Part shown: positions 1-12,793 of the stretch, piece after piece
Numbering within the stretch: the stretch's first letter is position 1
How the letters are laid out: every line of letters begins with the position of its first letter
Origin: Nocardioides sp. HDW12B
Lineage (GTDB): Bacteria; Actinomycetota; Actinomycetes; Propionibacteriales; Nocardioidaceae
NCBI RefSeq assembly: GCF_011299595.1
Contig: NZ_CP049867.1
Span: 2,666,001 to 2,730,000 of the forward strand
DNA: 64,000 nucleotides
Reading direction: 5' to 3'
Program-made: the position numbers and the translations under genes
The notes under the pieces: generated by a model
Databases searched by the model: none
The model's input: the letters and a program-made list of their open reading frames with translations, nothing else
What the model was told of the DNA's origin: nothing

Positions 1-374
1 AGACCTGGGACGAGCTGAACCGCATCGAGAGGGCGCGCAACTACGGGTGGCCCGTGGTCGAGGGGTCGGGCGAGCAGGACGAGTACCGCAACCCCTTCGT
101 CGAGTGGTCGACCGCCGAGGCCTCCCCCTCGGGGCTGGCCTTCCTCGAGGGCTCGCTGTGGGCCGGCGCGCTGCGCGGCGAGCGGCTCTGGCAGGTCCCG
201 GTGACCGGTGACGGCGTCGGCGAGCCGCGCGGCTGGTTCGTCGGCGACTACGGCCGGATCCGCACCGTCGCGGTCTCCCCCCAGGGCACCCTTTGGGTCA
301 CCACCAGCAACCGCGACGGCCGCGGCGAGCCGCAGCCCGGCGACGACCGCATCCTCGAGCTCGACCTCCGCTGA
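1..374 (+). CDS. PQQ-dependent sugar dehydrogenase (glucose/sorbosone dehydrogenase family), C-terminal end
   Basis: This is the tail of a gene that begins left of the window; the reading frame is open from base 3. The visible 123 residues begin TWDELNRIERARNYGWPVVEG, followed by WSTAEASPSGLAF and GRIRTVAVSPQGTLWVTTSN. These are the last blades of the six-bladed beta-propeller of soluble aldose (GSDH/YliI-type) dehydrogenases. Family members oxidise aldoses with PQQ and are usually exported or lipid-anchored, but the signal region is not in view. The stop codon is followed five bases later by a palindromic repeat. Family assignment is confident; substrate is unknown. Confidence 0.85.
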   Translation, partial: TWDELNRIERARNYGWPVVEGSGEQDEYRNPFVEWSTAEASPSGLAFLEGSLWAGALRGERLWQVPVTGDGVGEPRGWFVGDYGRIRTVAVSPQGTLWVTTSNRDGRGEPQPGDDRILELDLR

Positions 375-378
375 GGGG

Positions 379-446
379 GCGCCGGTTTCACTAGGTACCT
401 AGTGAAACCGGCGCTTCCCGAACGATGTTTCGCTCGGGAAGCGCCA
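379..446 (-). repeat. Double-palindrome repeat, copy 1 (diverged, inverted)
   Basis: A perfect 36-bp palindrome (379-396 against 397-414, centred on GGTACC) is followed by a hairpin with 16-bp arms (410-425 and 430-445, one mismatch, 4-base loop). The order is palindrome then hairpin, the reverse of copies 2 and 3, so this copy lies in the opposite orientation to its neighbour at 681-762. It starts five bases after the stop codon of the sugar dehydrogenase. Confidence 0.85.
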
Positions 447-680
447 ACATCGCTCGGGAAGCACGGCTTCCGAGGGCGGGTACGCCGTCGAGCCGCCTGA
501 CCACGTCGGCCGGACGGAAGCTCGCTTCGATGTGCCCCCGGAACAGGGCCGAATTAAGTCCGGGACGGAGGGGTCCCTCCTCCGCCAGTGTGACGCTTGC
601 GCGGCGTACTCCCGCGCGCAGCTCGGGTGGAGGGCCCGGCCCGGCCGGGGTGCGTCCTGGTCGAAGGTACGACGTGCTTC

Positions 681-762
681 CCGCACGAAACCGGCGCTTC
701 CCGAGCGATGCTTCGCTCGGGAAGCGCCGGTTTCACTAGGTACCTGGTGAAACCGACAGGGG
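681..762 (+). repeat. Double-palindrome repeat, copy 2
   Basis: 82 bp, identical to 24512-24593. A perfect hairpin with 22-bp arms (687-708 and 713-734) and a TGCT loop is followed by a palindrome (729-741 against 742-754, one mismatch) centred on GGTACC that shares the GGTTTC of the first. It ends six bases before the gatB stop codon on the opposite strand. The structure resembles REP-type or bidirectional terminator elements. No T-run follows the stem. Confidence 0.9.
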
Positions 763-767
763 CCCGT

Positions 768-2269
768 TCAGGTCAGGCGGGAGAGGATGAGCTCGCGCAC
801 CTTGGCGGCGTCGGCCTGGCCACGCATCTCCTTCATGACCGCGCCGATAAGGGCACCGGCGGCGGCGACCTTGCCGTCACGGATCTTGTCGGCGACGCCG
901 GGGTTGGCCTCGATCGCGCGGTCGACCGCCTCGGTGAGGGCGCCGTCGTCGGAGACGATCGCCAGCCCGCGGCCGGCCACCACCTCGTCGGGCGTGCCCT
1001 CGCCGGCGAGCACACCGTCGAAGACCTGACGCGCGAGCTTGTCGTTGAGCGAGCCGTCGTCGACCAGCGCCTGGATGCGCGCCACGTCGGCCGGCGTGAT
1101 CGCCAGCTCGGCCAGCTCCACCTCCGCCTCGTTGGCGCGACGGGCCAGCTCGGAGAGCCACCACTTGCGGGCCGCGGCCGGGGTGGCCCCGGCGTCGATG
1201 GTCGCGGCCACGAGGTCCATGGCCCCGGCGCCGGCGGTGTCGCGCATCTCCAGGTCGGAGAAGCCCCACTCCGCCTGCAGCCGACGGCGGCGCTCCACGG
1301 GCGGCTCGGGCAGGGTCGCCCGCAGCTCCTCGACCCACGCCCGCGACGGGGCGACCGGCGCGAGGTCGGGCTCGGGGAAGTAGCGGTAGTCCTCGGCGTC
1401 GGACTTCTCGCGTCCCGGCGAGGTGGACCCGGTGTCCTCGTGGAAGTGACGCGTCTCCTGCACGACCGAGCCACCCGCGTCGAGGATGCCGGCGTGCCGT
1501 GAGATCTCGTAGCGCGCCGCCCGCTCGACCGAGCGGAACGAGTTGACGTTCTTGGTCTCGCTGCGCGTGCCCAGCGTCGAGGACCCGGTGGGCTTGAGCG
1601 ACAGGTTCACGTCGCAGCGCAGCGAGCCCTGGTCCATGCGGGCGTCGGAGACGCCGAGCGCCAGCACGAGGTCGCGCAGCTGCTGCACGTAGGCGCGCGC
1701 CACGAGCGGCGCCTTGTCGCCGGGCACCTCGATGGTCCGGGTGACGATCTCGATGAGCGGGATGCCGGCACGGTTGTAGTCGAGCAGCGAGTAGTCAGCG
1801 CCGTGGATGCGGCCGGTGGCGCCGCCCATGTGCGAGGACTTGCCGGTGTCCTCCTCCATGTGGGCCCGCTCGATCTCGATGCGGTAGGTCTCCCCCTCGA
1901 CCTCGACGTCCATGAAGCCGTCGAACGCGATCGGCTCGTCGTACTGCGAGGTCTGGAAGTTCTTCGGCATGTCCGGGTAGAAGTAGTTCTTCCGCGCGAA
2001 GCGGCACCACTCCGCGATCTCGCAGTTCAGCGCCAAGCCGATGCGGATCGCCGACTCGACGGCCTTGCCGTTGACCACCGGCAGCGCGCCGGGCAGCCCG
2101 AGGCAGACCGGGCAGACGTTGGTGTTCGGCTCGCCGCCGAACACCGCCGGGCAACCGCAGAACATCTTCGTCGCGGTGTTGAGCTCGACGTGGACCTCGA
2201 GGCCCATCACCGGCGCGTAGCGCGACAGCGCCTCGTCGACGGGGACGAGCGTGCCGGTCACGTTTCCGG

Positions 2270-2273
<4 letters not shown>
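768..2273 (-). CDS. gatB: Asp-tRNA(Asn)/Glu-tRNA(Gln) amidotransferase subunit B
   Basis: GatB is the kinase and tRNA-binding subunit of the GatCAB amidotransferase. It phosphorylates Glu- or Asp-charged tRNA, after which ammonia from GatA makes the amide. The 501 residues show [11 protein letters not shown] near residue 23 and the zinc cysteines C39, C41, C54 and C57 (CGCP and [11 protein letters not shown]). The helical YqeY-like tRNA-binding tail runs to the end. The ATG at 2273 overlaps the gatA stop as ATGA, which fixes the start despite the longer open frame upstream. It is the last gene of gatC-gatA-gatB. The stop codon lies six bases from repeat copy 2. Confidence 0.97.
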
Positions 2274-3777
<1,504 letters not shown>

Positions 3778-3781
<4 letters not shown>

Positions 3782-4080
3782 TCCTCGCCCAGGATCTTGG
3801 GCACCAGGAACCGGTCGCCCTCGCGGGCCGGGGCGCCGGAGAGCGCCTCCTCGGGGGTCAGGCTCGGGCGGACGACGTCCTCGCGGAAGACGTTGGTCAG
3901 CGGGGTCGGGTGGCTCATGGGCGTCACGTCGTCGCGGCCCTCCAGCGCCTGGGAGACGGTCGCGACCGACTCCAGGATCTGGGGCAGCTCGCGGCCGAGG
4001 CGGTCCAGCTCGTCCTCCGACAGCTGGATCCGGGCCAGGCCGGCGAGGTGCGCGACGTCGTCGCGGGAGATCTCGGGCAT
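3778..4080 (-). CDS. gatC: Asp-tRNA(Asn)/Glu-tRNA(Gln) amidotransferase subunit C
   Basis: GatC is the small belt subunit that holds GatA and GatB together. The 100 residues begin [20 protein letters not shown], the usual GatC N-terminus, and include [20 protein letters not shown]. An in-frame ATG three codons upstream (4089) is less likely. A TAGGAT box ends seven bases before the 4080 ATG, which fits a leaderless transcript starting there and is the same spacing seen at many genes in this window. It is the first gene of gatCAB, divergent from the DUF664 gene. Confidence 0.95.
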
Positions 4081-4087
4081 GCCCGCC

Positions 4088-4093
4088 ATCCTA
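4088..4093 (-). promoter_or_regulatory. Candidate leaderless -10 box for gatCAB
   Basis: TAGGAT on the minus strand ends seven bases before the gatC ATG. Transcription would begin at or next to the start codon. No clear -35 hexamer was found. Confidence 0.5.
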
Positions 4094-4144
4094 GGAGCGG
4101 CCGAGAGCGGTCCCGACCACGGGCTCCGGAGCGGACCGGGCACC

Positions 4145-4150
4145 TACCCT
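4145..4150 (+). promoter_or_regulatory. Candidate leaderless -10 box for the DUF664 gene
   Basis: TACCCT ends seven bases before the ATG at 4158 and there is no ribosome binding site between. It forms a divergent pair with the gatC box 51 bases to the left. Confidence 0.5.
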
Positions 4151-4157
4151 GAGGCCC

Positions 4158-4643
4158 ATGAGCCGCTTCCACACCCTTCTCCTCGACGACGAGCGCGCCC
4201 AGCTCGAGGCCTGCCTCGACGACCAGCGCGCCGAGATCGCGCGACTTCTCGACGGACTCACCGAGGAGGAGGCGCGCCGGAGCCTGGTGCCGTCGCTCAC
4301 CACGCTCCTCGGCCTGGTCAAGCACGCCACCTTCGTCGAGCAGGTGTGGTTCCCGGTCGCCCTCGGTGGGCGGACGCGCGCCGAGATCGGTGTCCCCGAG
4401 ACCGTCGACGAGAGCTTCACCCTGACCGACGACGACACCGTGGCCTCCGTCGGTGAGCGCTACCGCCGGGTGTGCGAGGAGTCCCGCACGCTCGCTGCGG
4501 GCTTCGGGCTCGACGACCAGGCACGGCACAACCGCCGCGGACCCCTCACGCTGCGCTGGATCCACATCCACCTGATCCAGGAGCTCGCCCGGCACGCCGG
4601 GCACGGCGACATCCTGCGCGAGCAGGTCCTCGCCGCGCGCTGA
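4158..4643 (+). CDS. DinB-like DUF664 family protein
   Basis: A 161-residue helical protein of the DinB/DUF664 group, a four-helix fold that often binds a metal and includes thiol-dependent transferases such as mycothiol S-transferases. Visible features are the opening helix with ARLLDGLTEEEARRSLVPS, then LLGLVKHATFVEQVWF, where the histidine is a typical metal ligand position, and RWIHIHLIQELARHAGHGDI, with further histidines at the usual third ligand site. Specific activity cannot be told from sequence. The gene stands alone, divergent from gatCAB and convergent with ligA. Confidence 0.85.
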   Translation: MSRFHTLLLDDERAQLEACLDDQRAEIARLLDGLTEEEARRSLVPSLTTLLGLVKHATFVEQVWFPVALGGRTRAEIGVPETVDESFTLTDDDTVASVGERYRRVCEESRTLAAGFGLDDQARHNRRGPLTLRWIHIHLIQELARHAGHGDILREQVLAAR

Positions 4644-4646
4644 CCC

Positions 4647-4674
4647 GGCGTACGGCGTACGGCGTACGGCGTCG
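4647..4674. repeat. Short tandem repeat, 7-bp unit
   Basis: Three perfect copies of GGCGTAC and a fourth imperfect copy (GGCGTCG) lie directly after the DUF664 stop codon, in the 38-bp gap before the convergent ligA stop. It is outside coding sequence and may vary in copy number. Confidence 0.8.
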
Positions 4675-4681
4675 GGGGGCC

Positions 4682-6953
<2,272 letters not shown>

Positions 6954-6956
6954 GGA

Positions 6957-6979
6957 TGGAACGAGACCGTTCCGTTCCA
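6957..6979. promoter_or_regulatory. Likely TetR operator
   Basis: TGGAACG and CGTTCCA form a perfect 7-bp inverted repeat around a 9-bp spacer that itself contains a further half-site (CCGTTCC). It lies between the -10 box and the tetR start codon. Position and symmetry fit autoregulation by the adjacent TetR protein. Confidence 0.65.
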
Positions 6980-6997
6980 TCAGTGGCAGGAGGATGG

Positions 6998-7693
6998 ATG
7001 CCGACCACGACCGCCGGCTCCGACACCGCGCGTCCCCGCGTGACCGGGGAGCGCGAGGCCGAGATCCTCGACGCCTGCGTCGGCGAGCTGCTGGAGAACG
7101 GCTACGACCGGCTGACCATGGACGCCGTCGCGAAGCGGGCCCGCGCCGGCAAGGCGACGCTGTACCGCCGCTGGCAGTCCAAGCAGAGCCTCGTCGTCGA
7201 CGCCGTCATCCGCTCCAAGGCCATGAACGAGCAGGACGTGCCCGACACCGGAAGCCTGCGGGGCGACCTGCTCGCGCTCTGGTCGCGCGGGCGCCCGGGA
7301 GGACCGGGGGGCCCGGGGGGCCCGGGGGCCGACGGCAGCCGCGTCCTCGGCGTCGTGATCACCGCGATGCAGACCGACGAGGAGTTCGCCGCCGACTTCC
7401 GCGCCCGGTTCCTCGCCCCCAAGATCGCCACCACCACCGCGATCTACCGCCGTGCCCACGAGCGCGGGGAGCTGCGTCCCGACGCCGACCCGAGCCTCCT
7501 CGGTCCGGCGCTCGCCGGGATCCTGCTGCACCGCGCACTCGTGCTCGGCGAGCCCGTCACCCCGGCTGCGGTCGAGCGCGTCCTCGACCACATCGTCCTG
7601 CCGGCCGCCACCGGACACTTCCCGTCCCCGACGCCCCCCAGCGCCCTGACCCGCTCCACGACCCACCCCGTGACCACGCAGGAGACCCCGTGA
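6998..7693 (+). CDS. TetR/AcrR-family transcriptional regulator
   Basis: A 231-residue repressor that probably controls itself and the MFS pump downstream. The N-terminal HTH spans about residues 39-60 (LTMDAVAKRARAGKATLYRRW), a strong TetR signature. The C-terminal part (GPALAGILLHRALVLGEP) matches the TetR_C ligand-binding region. The ATG at 6998 follows AGGAGG by four bases. Residues 98-111 are a Gly-Pro repeat (RGRPGGPGGPGGPG) in the linker, encoded by a G-run-rich tract. The stop overlaps the MFS start as GTGA. Confidence 0.93.
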   Translation: MPTTTAGSDTARPRVTGEREAEILDACVGELLENGYDRLTMDAVAKRARAGKATLYRRWQSKQSLVVDAVIRSKAMNEQDVPDTGSLRGDLLALWSRGRPGGPGGPGGPGADGSRVLGVVITAMQTDEEFAADFRARFLAPKIATTTAIYRRAHERGELRPDADPSLLGPALAGILLHRALVLGEPVTPAAVERVLDHIVLPAATGHFPSPTPPSALTRSTTHPVTTQETP

Positions 7694-9288
7694 CCACCAC
7701 CGACCCCGCCACCGGGCCCTCCGGGCCCGCCGGCGCCGAGCAGCCGCGCGCCACCAGCCACGGCGGCCTCGCCCTGGCCCTGATCTGCATCGCGCAGCTG
7801 ATGGTCGTCCTCGACGCCACCATCACCAACATCGCGCTGCCCTACATCCAGGCCGACCTCGCCTTCTCGGCCAACGCCCTGCCGTGGATCATCACCACCT
7901 ACGCGCTGGCCTTCGGCGGCTTCCTGCTGCTGGGCGGTCGCTGCGGCGACCTCTTCGGCCGACGCCGCGCCTTCGTCTTCGGCCTCGTGCTCTTCGCGGT
8001 GGCCTCCCTGGTCGGCGGATTCGCGGAGAACGAGGCCATGCTGCTCGGCTCCCGCGCCGCCCAGGGCCTGGGCGCGGCCTTCGCCTCGCCGAACGCGCTG
8101 GCGCTGATCACCACCACCTTCGAGCCCGGCCCGCGCCGCAGCCGCGCCTTCGCCGTCTACGCGATGATGTCCGGCCTCGGAGCGGCCGTCGGCCTGCTGC
8201 TCGGCGGCTGGCTGACCGGGATGGACCTCTCCGTCCTCGGCACGGACGTCAGCGGGTGGCGCCTGACCTTCTTCATCAACGTGCCGATCGGTGTGGCCGC
8301 GGCGCTCCTCGCCCCCGCGGTGCTCACCGAGAGCGACCGCCACGCCGGCCGACTCGACGTCCCCGGAGCGGTCACCGCGACCACCGGGCTGCTGTCGCTG
8401 GTCTACGGCATCACCCGCGCCGGCGACCAGGACCACGGCTGGGGCGACCCCTGGACGCTGGCCGCGATCGGCACCGGCGTCGCGCTCCTGGTCCTCTTCG
8501 CCCTCGTCGAGCGCGGGGTGTCCCAGCCGATGCTGCCGGGCCGCATCCTCGCCAGTCGCGACCGGCTCTCGGCGTACGCCGTGATGATGTTCGTGCCCGC
8601 CGCGATGTTCGCGATGTTCTTCTTCCTGACCCTCATCCTGCAGAACGTCATGGGCGAGAGCCCGATGACCACCGGCCTGATGTTCCTGCCGTTCAGCGTC
8701 ACGATGATCATCGCCGCCACGCAGGTCTCACGCCTGGTGCAGCGCGTCGACCCGGGCAAGCTCGCCGGCACCGGCGCGGTCATCGCGGCGGTCGCGGTGT
8801 TCGGCATGAGCCGCCTGCCGTACGACGACCGCGTCACCTCGCTGGGCGTCGACATCGACTACTGGGTGGACGTCTTCCCGTTCGTGGTCCTCATGCCGAT
8901 CGGCATGGCGCTGGTGTTCATCCCGATGACGATGAGCGTCGTCCACGGTGTCTCGCCGCGCGACTCGGGCATCGCCTCGGGCGTGCTCAACACCATGCAG
9001 CAGGTCGGCGGCGCGCTCGGGCTGGCGTTCCTGTCGACGATGGCCTTCAACGCCACCGCGGGCAAGACCGAGGAGATCTGCGGGGCGCTGGCCGCCCGGG
9101 GCGAGCAGTGCTCCCCCGGCGACCCCGCCCTGCTGGGCGTGACCTTCACCCACGGCGCCGAGGTCGGCTTCCTGGTCGCCTCCGGGATGCTGCTGCTGGC
9201 GGGCGTCATCGCCTTCACCTTCAACCGCATCCGCCACGAGGACCTCGCCTCGGGCCACACGGCCGCGCCGGCACCCGCCGCGCACTGA
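7690..9288 (+). CDS. MFS drug-efflux transporter, 14-TM (EmrB/QacA type)
   Basis: A 532-residue major facilitator of the DHA2 class, which exports drugs or toxic metabolites with protons. It shows MVVLDATITNIALPYIQ in TM1 (motif D1), GGRCGDLFGRRRAFVFG between TM2 and TM3 (motif A), RAAQGLGAAFASPNAL in TM4 and, near TM5, GLGAAVGLLLGGWLTG (motif C of exporters). About 14 hydrophobic segments follow in order. The GTG start at 7690 overlaps the tetR stop, so the two are co-translated and the pump is probably induced when its substrate releases the repressor. Substrate unknown. Confidence 0.93.
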   Translation: MTTTDPATGPSGPAGAEQPRATSHGGLALALICIAQLMVVLDATITNIALPYIQADLAFSANALPWIITTYALAFGGFLLLGGRCGDLFGRRRAFVFGLVLFAVASLVGGFAENEAMLLGSRAAQGLGAAFASPNALALITTTFEPGPRRSRAFAVYAMMSGLGAAVGLLLGGWLTGMDLSVLGTDVSGWRLTFFINVPIGVAAALLAPAVLTESDRHAGRLDVPGAVTATTGLLSLVYGITRAGDQDHGWGDPWTLAAIGTGVALLVLFALVERGVSQPMLPGRILASRDRLSAYAVMMFVPAAMFAMFFFLTLILQNVMGESPMTTGLMFLPFSVTMIIAATQVSRLVQRVDPGKLAGTGAVIAAVAVFGMSRLPYDDRVTSLGVDIDYWVDVFPFVVLMPIGMALVFIPMTMSVVHGVSPRDSGIASGVLNTMQQVGGALGLAFLSTMAFNATAGKTEEICGALAARGEQCSPGDPALLGVTFTHGAEVGFLVASGMLLLAGVIAFTFNRIRHEDLASGHTAAPAPAAH

Positions 9289-9301
9289 GTCGGGCGGCGC
9301 G

Positions 9302-10297
9302 TCAGGAGAGCTGGCGGGCAGCCTCGGCGCACAGCCGCAGGGCGGTGCGGGCCCACCGCGGGTCCGCACCGGCCAGGCCACAGGCCGGGGTGAGGACGAG
9401 CCGGTCGGTGGGCTCCAACCCGAGCATGTCGAGCAGCCGCTCGACCCGGCGCACGACGTCGCCGACGGTCGGCTCGGTCTCCGGTCGCGTCGAGGGCACC
9501 GCGCCGAGGAACGTCCAGCGGTCGGCCTCCAGGGCGGCGGCCACCTCGTCGTACGCCGCGGCGTCGAGGCGGTCGAGGTCGACCGACAGCCCGACCCGTC
9601 CGTCGCCGACCCGGCCCAGCAGGTCGAAGGGCACGTCGTCGGCGCAGCAGTGCACCAGCGTCTCGAGGCCGGCGTCGTGGGCGGCGCCGAGCACGTCGTC
9701 GAGCAGCGGCGCGGCGGCCGGGGCGTCGACGGTGCGGTGGCGGTGGAAGCCGGAGGCGGTGGGCACCTGGCCGGCCAGCACCGCGGGCAGCGCGGGCTCG
9801 TCGACCTGCAGCAGCAGGGTGGCACCGGGGACCCGTCGTTGCGTCGCCGCCAGGTGGTCGTCGAGGCCGGCGGCCAGCGACTGCGCCAGCTCGCGACGCA
9901 GGCCGTGGTCGGCCAGCACCCGGTCGCCGCGCGGGCGCTCGACCGTGGCAGCCAACGTCCAGGGGCCGGTGACCTGCAGCTTGAGCACGCCTGTGAACCC
10001 CTGGAGCCGCTCCTCGACGGTGTCGAGGTCCTGACCCAGCAGCGAGACGGCGCGGCGGTGGTCGATGCCGGGGGCGTCGGTGACGCGCCAGCCCGCGGGC
10101 TGGAGGTCGACCCCGAGCCCGTCGAGCAGCGCCAGCGTGCGCCCGACCATGCCGGCGGGAGCGCCGCGTCCGGGCACCTCGGGCACGTAGGTGAGACCGG
10201 CCGGGTCGGGCAGGTCGGCCAGCACCACCTCGACGGCGTCGTCGTACGCCCGCTGGTCCTCGCCGGGGTGGGAACCGACGCCGCTGGCGCGCGTCAC
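9302..10297 (-). CDS. MetE-like (cobalamin-independent methionine synthase C-terminal fold) protein
   Basis: A 331-residue protein of the UROD/MetE-like superfamily. It retains the zinc ligands of MetE as HCC at 216-218 (His216, Cys218) and Cys306 in LTPACGLAG, plus QVDEPAL at 165-171. It lacks the N-terminal half of true MetE, so it matches the short actinobacterial methionine-synthase-like proteins, whose methyl donor and acceptor are not settled. The GTG start overlaps the mnmA stop (GTGA), making it the last gene of a desulfurase-mnmA-metE-like operon. A role in thiol or methyl chemistry is inferred from fold and context. Confidence 0.82.
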   Translation of the reverse strand: MTRASGVGSHPGEDQRAYDDAVEVVLADLPDPAGLTYVPEVPGRGAPAGMVGRTLALLDGLGVDLQPAGWRVTDAPGIDHRRAVSLLGQDLDTVEERLQGFTGVLKLQVTGPWTLAATVERPRGDRVLADHGLRRELAQSLAAGLDDHLAATQRRVPGATLLLQVDEPALPAVLAGQVPTASGFHRHRTVDAPAAAPLLDDVLGAAHDAGLETLVHCCADDVPFDLLGRVGDGRVGLSVDLDRLDAAAYDEVAAALEADRWTFLGAVPSTRPETEPTVGDVVRRVERLLDMLGLEPTDRLVLTPACGLAGADPRWARTALRLCAEAARQLS

Positions 10298-11427
10298 GCC
10301 GGCGACACGGGCGCGTCGGCCCCGACCCGGGCCGTCGCGGTGATCGTGCAGGAGCCGACCACCCGGGTGCCCTGGTAGACCACGGCCGACTGGCCGGGTG
10401 CGATGCCCTGGGCCGGGTCGAGCAGGTCGATGACGACCTCGTCGCCGTCGACGCCCACGCGGGCGCGGTGCTCGGAGCCGTGCGCGCGCAGCTGCACCGT
10501 GCCCTCCAGCGTGCCGACCGGCGGCTGCCCGCACCAGCGTGCGGAGCGGCCGTGCACGCGGTCGACCGTCAGCGCCTCGCGCGGACCGACGGTGACGGTG
10601 CCGCTCACCGGCTCGATGTCCAGCACGAACCGGGGCCGGCCGTCCGGGGCCGGGGTGCCGAGCCGCAGACCACGCCGCTGACCGACGGTGAACGCGTAGG
10701 AGCCGGAGTGGGTCCCCACGACCTCGCCGGTGCCGTGGTCGACGAAGGTGCCCTCGCGGTGGCCGGCACGGTCGCCGACCTTCTCGCGCAGCCAGCCCGC
10801 GGTGTCGCCGTCGGCGATGAAGCAGATGTCGTGGCTGTCGGGCTTGTCGGCCACCAGCAGGCCGCGCCGCTCCGCCTCCGCGCGCACCTGGGGCTTCGGG
10901 GTGTCGCCCAGCGGGAACAGCGAGTGCCGCAGCTGATCCTGGGTCAGCACGCCCAGCACGTAGGACTGGTCCTTGCCGGCGTCCTCCGCCCGGTGCATCT
11001 CCACGGTGCCGTCGGCCGCCTCGACGACGCGGGCGTAGTGACCGGTCGCCACAGCGTCGAAGCCGAGCGCGCGGGCGCGGTCGAGCACGGCGGCGAACTT
11101 GATCTTCTCGTTGCAGCGCAGGCAGGGGTTCGGGGTGCGCCCGGCGAGGTACTCCTCCTCGAAGTCCTGCACCACGTCGGCGTGGAAGCGCTCGCTCAGG
11201 TCCCAGACGTAGAAGGGGATCCCGAGCACGTCGGCGGCCCGGCGGGCGTCGTTGGCGTCCTCGATCGTGCAGCAGCCACGGGCGCCGGCGCGGTGGCTGG
11301 CCGGGTTGCGCGACAGCGCCAGGTGGATGCCGGTGACCTCGTGGCCGGCCTCCACCGCACGGGCGGCCGCGACCGCGGAGTCGACGCCCCCCGACATGGC
11401 GGCGACCACCTTCAGCCGGGCGCTCAC
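10294..11427 (-). CDS. mnmA: tRNA-specific 2-thiouridylase MnmA
   Basis: MnmA adds sulfur to the wobble uridine (U34) of tRNAs for Lys, Glu and Gln, using ATP and a persulfide sulfur donor. The 377-residue protein has the PP-loop SGGVDS at 12-17 and the two catalytic cysteines: Cys102 in [12 protein letters not shown] and Cys202 in [18 protein letters not shown] marks the central domain, and a beta-barrel completes the C-terminus. The GTG start at 11427 overlaps the stop of the upstream cysteine desulfurase. That neighbour is a plausible sulfur donor. Confidence 0.97.
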   Translation of the reverse strand: MSARLKVVAAMSGGVDSAVAAARAVEAGHEVTGIHLALSRNPASHRAGARGCCTIEDANDARRAADVLGIPFYVWDLSERFHADVVQDFEEEYLAGRTPNPCLRCNEKIKFAAVLDRARALGFDAVATGHYARVVEAADGTVEMHRAEDAGKDQSYVLGVLTQDQLRHSLFPLGDTPKPQVRAEAERRGLLVADKPDSHDICFIADGDTAGWLREKVGDRAGHREGTFVDHGTGEVVGTHSGSYAFTVGQRRGLRLGTPAPDGRPRFVLDIEPVSGTVTVGPREALTVDRVHGRSARWCGQPPVGTLEGTVQLRAHGSEHRARVGVDGDEVVIDLLDPAQGIAPGQSAVVYQGTRVVGSCTITATARVGADAPVSPA

Positions 11428-12602
11428 AGGCCCGCCACCCGGGCCCGCTCCACGGCGGGGACGAGGGCGTCGACGACCGCGTCGACGTCGGCGGCGGTGC
11501 TCGTGTGCCCCAGCGACAGCCGGAGCGAGCTGCGCGCCTCGGCCTCGTCGCGGCCCATCGCGAGCAGCACGTGGCTGGGCTGCGGCACCCCGGCGGAGCA
11601 GGCCGAGCCGGTCGAGACCTCGATGCCGCGGTGGTCGAGCAGCATGAGCAGGGAGTCGCCCTCGCAGCCGGGGAAGCTGAGGTGGGCGTTGCCCGGCAGC
11701 CGGTCGACCGGGTCGCCGTTCAGCCGCACGTCGGGCAGCGCGGCTCCCACGCGGCTGACCAGGTCGTCGCGCAGGCCGGCGACGCGCGCGGCGTGCTCGA
11801 CCTGGCGCTTCACGGCCAGCTCGGTGGCGGTGGCGAAGGCCGCGATGGCGGGCACGTCGATGGTGCCGGAACGGACACTGCGCTCCTGGCCGCCCCCGTG
11901 CAGCAACGGCGTCGGCGACAGGTCGCGGCGCACGAGCAGCGCGCCCACGCCGTACGGCCCGCCGAGCTTGTGCGCGGTCAGGGTCAGCGCGTCGACGCCG
12001 CTGGCGGCGAAGTCCACCGGCACCGCGCCGACGGCCTGGACGGCGTCGGTGTGCACCGGTACGCCGTGCCGGGCCGCGAGCGCGACCACCTCGGCGACCG
12101 GTTGGAGGGTGCCGACCTCGTTGTTGGCCCACATGACGGTGACGAGAGCGACCGAGCCGGGGTCCTCGTCGAGGCGCGTCGCGAGCCCGTCGAGGTCCAC
12201 GCGGCCCTGGCGGTCCACGTCGAGCCACACCACGCGGGTGCCGTCGTGCTCGCCGAGCCACCCCACCGGGTCGAGCACCGCGTGGTGCTCGGTGGCCGGG
12301 CAGAGCACGCGGTCGCGCGCCGGGTCCTCGCGGCGGCGCGTCCAGGTGATGCCCTTGACGGCCAGGTTGTCGGCCTCGGTCCCGCCGGAGGTGAACACGA
12401 CCTCGCTGGGGCGCGCCCCCAGGGCGGCCGCGATCCGCTCCCGCGACTCCTCGACGACCTTGCGCGCCGCTCGCCCGGACCCGTGCAGGCTGTTGGCGTT
12501 GCCCGTGCGAGCCAGGAGATCGACCATCACCTCGACGGCCTCCGGCACCATGGGCGTGGTCGCCGCGTGGTCGAGGTAGACGTGCGGGGTGGTCTCGGTC
12601 AT
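11424..12602 (-). CDS. Cysteine desulfurase (NifS/IscS type)
   Basis: A PLP enzyme that removes sulfur from cysteine and holds it as a persulfide for tRNA thiolation or Fe-S assembly. The 392 residues start [20 protein letters not shown], the standard N-terminus. PLP-binding Lys212 lies in [15 protein letters not shown] and the persulfide-carrying Cys335 in STGSACSAG. The ATG at 12602 is chosen because homology begins there; the ribosome binding site is weak. It heads an operon with mnmA (GTGA overlap) and a MetE-like gene. No iscU or sufU is next to it, so tRNA thiolation is the most likely use. Confidence 0.94.
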   Translation of the reverse strand: MTETTPHVYLDHAATTPMVPEAVEVMVDLLARTGNANSLHGSGRAARKVVEESRERIAAALGARPSEVVFTSGGTEADNLAVKGITWTRRREDPARDRVLCPATEHHAVLDPVGWLGEHDGTRVVWLDVDRQGRVDLDGLATRLDEDPGSVALVTVMWANNEVGTLQPVAEVVALAARHGVPVHTDAVQAVGAVPVDFAASGVDALTLTAHKLGGPYGVGALLVRRDLSPTPLLHGGGQERSVRSGTIDVPAIAAFATATELAVKRQVEHAARVAGLRDDLVSRVGAALPDVRLNGDPVDRLPGNAHLSFPGCEGDSLLMLLDHRGIEVSTGSACSAGVPQPSHVLLAMGRDEAEARSSLRLSLGHTSTAADVDAVVDALVPAVERARVAGL

Positions 12603-12741
12603 CGCCGGTCCAGGGTACGTCGTCGCCGGCGCCGTCCCCGTCGTGGTGGGGGCCGGTGGGACCGTGGCGAGGCGGGGCGGGGCCGCGCCCCCTGCGCACA
12701 CCCACCGGGTCTCGACGGGCTCGACCACCGGCCACACGGCA

Positions 12742-12776
12742 ACGAGCCGCCCCCCACGTCGTGGGGAGCGGCTCGT
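12742..12776 (-). terminator. Hairpin between the etfA end and the desulfurase start
   Basis: Arms ACGAGCCGC (12742-12750) and GCGGCTCGT (12768-12776) are perfect, with an inner CCCC/GGGG pairing. The stem lies just downstream of the etfA stop at 12794. There is no clear T-run. Confidence 0.6.
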
Positions 12777-12793
12777 CCGGTGATCCGGGGGGA

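Larger units (their letters stand above)
375..767. other. 393-bp convergent intergenic region
   Basis: No convincing gene is present. The ends of the gap are two copies of the same double-palindrome element in opposite orientation (379-446 and 681-762). Between them are degenerate fragments of the same motif, such as CTCGGGAAGC facing GCTTCCGAG around 453-474, and a small palindrome at 567-580 (GGAGGG, GT, CCCTCC). Short open frames here are read through the palindromes and encode no recognisable protein. The gap separates two genes that face each other, so bidirectional termination is a likely use. Confidence 0.7.

Noticed and set aside
681-762. Repeat as an attachment site for an integrated phage or island
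   Set aside because: The two identical copies flank 24 kb of ordinary housekeeping genes with no integrase, and both occupy convergent gene ends.
399-1502. Several open frames across the first intergenic gap and opposite gatB
   Set aside because: They read through palindromes or are antisense to gatB, share no recognisable motif, and follow the third-position GC bias of the real gene.
12589-12783. Small plus-strand gene upstream of the desulfurase
   Set aside because: The frame runs through the etfA-side hairpin, is low-complexity Gly/Val/Thr and has no ribosome binding site.
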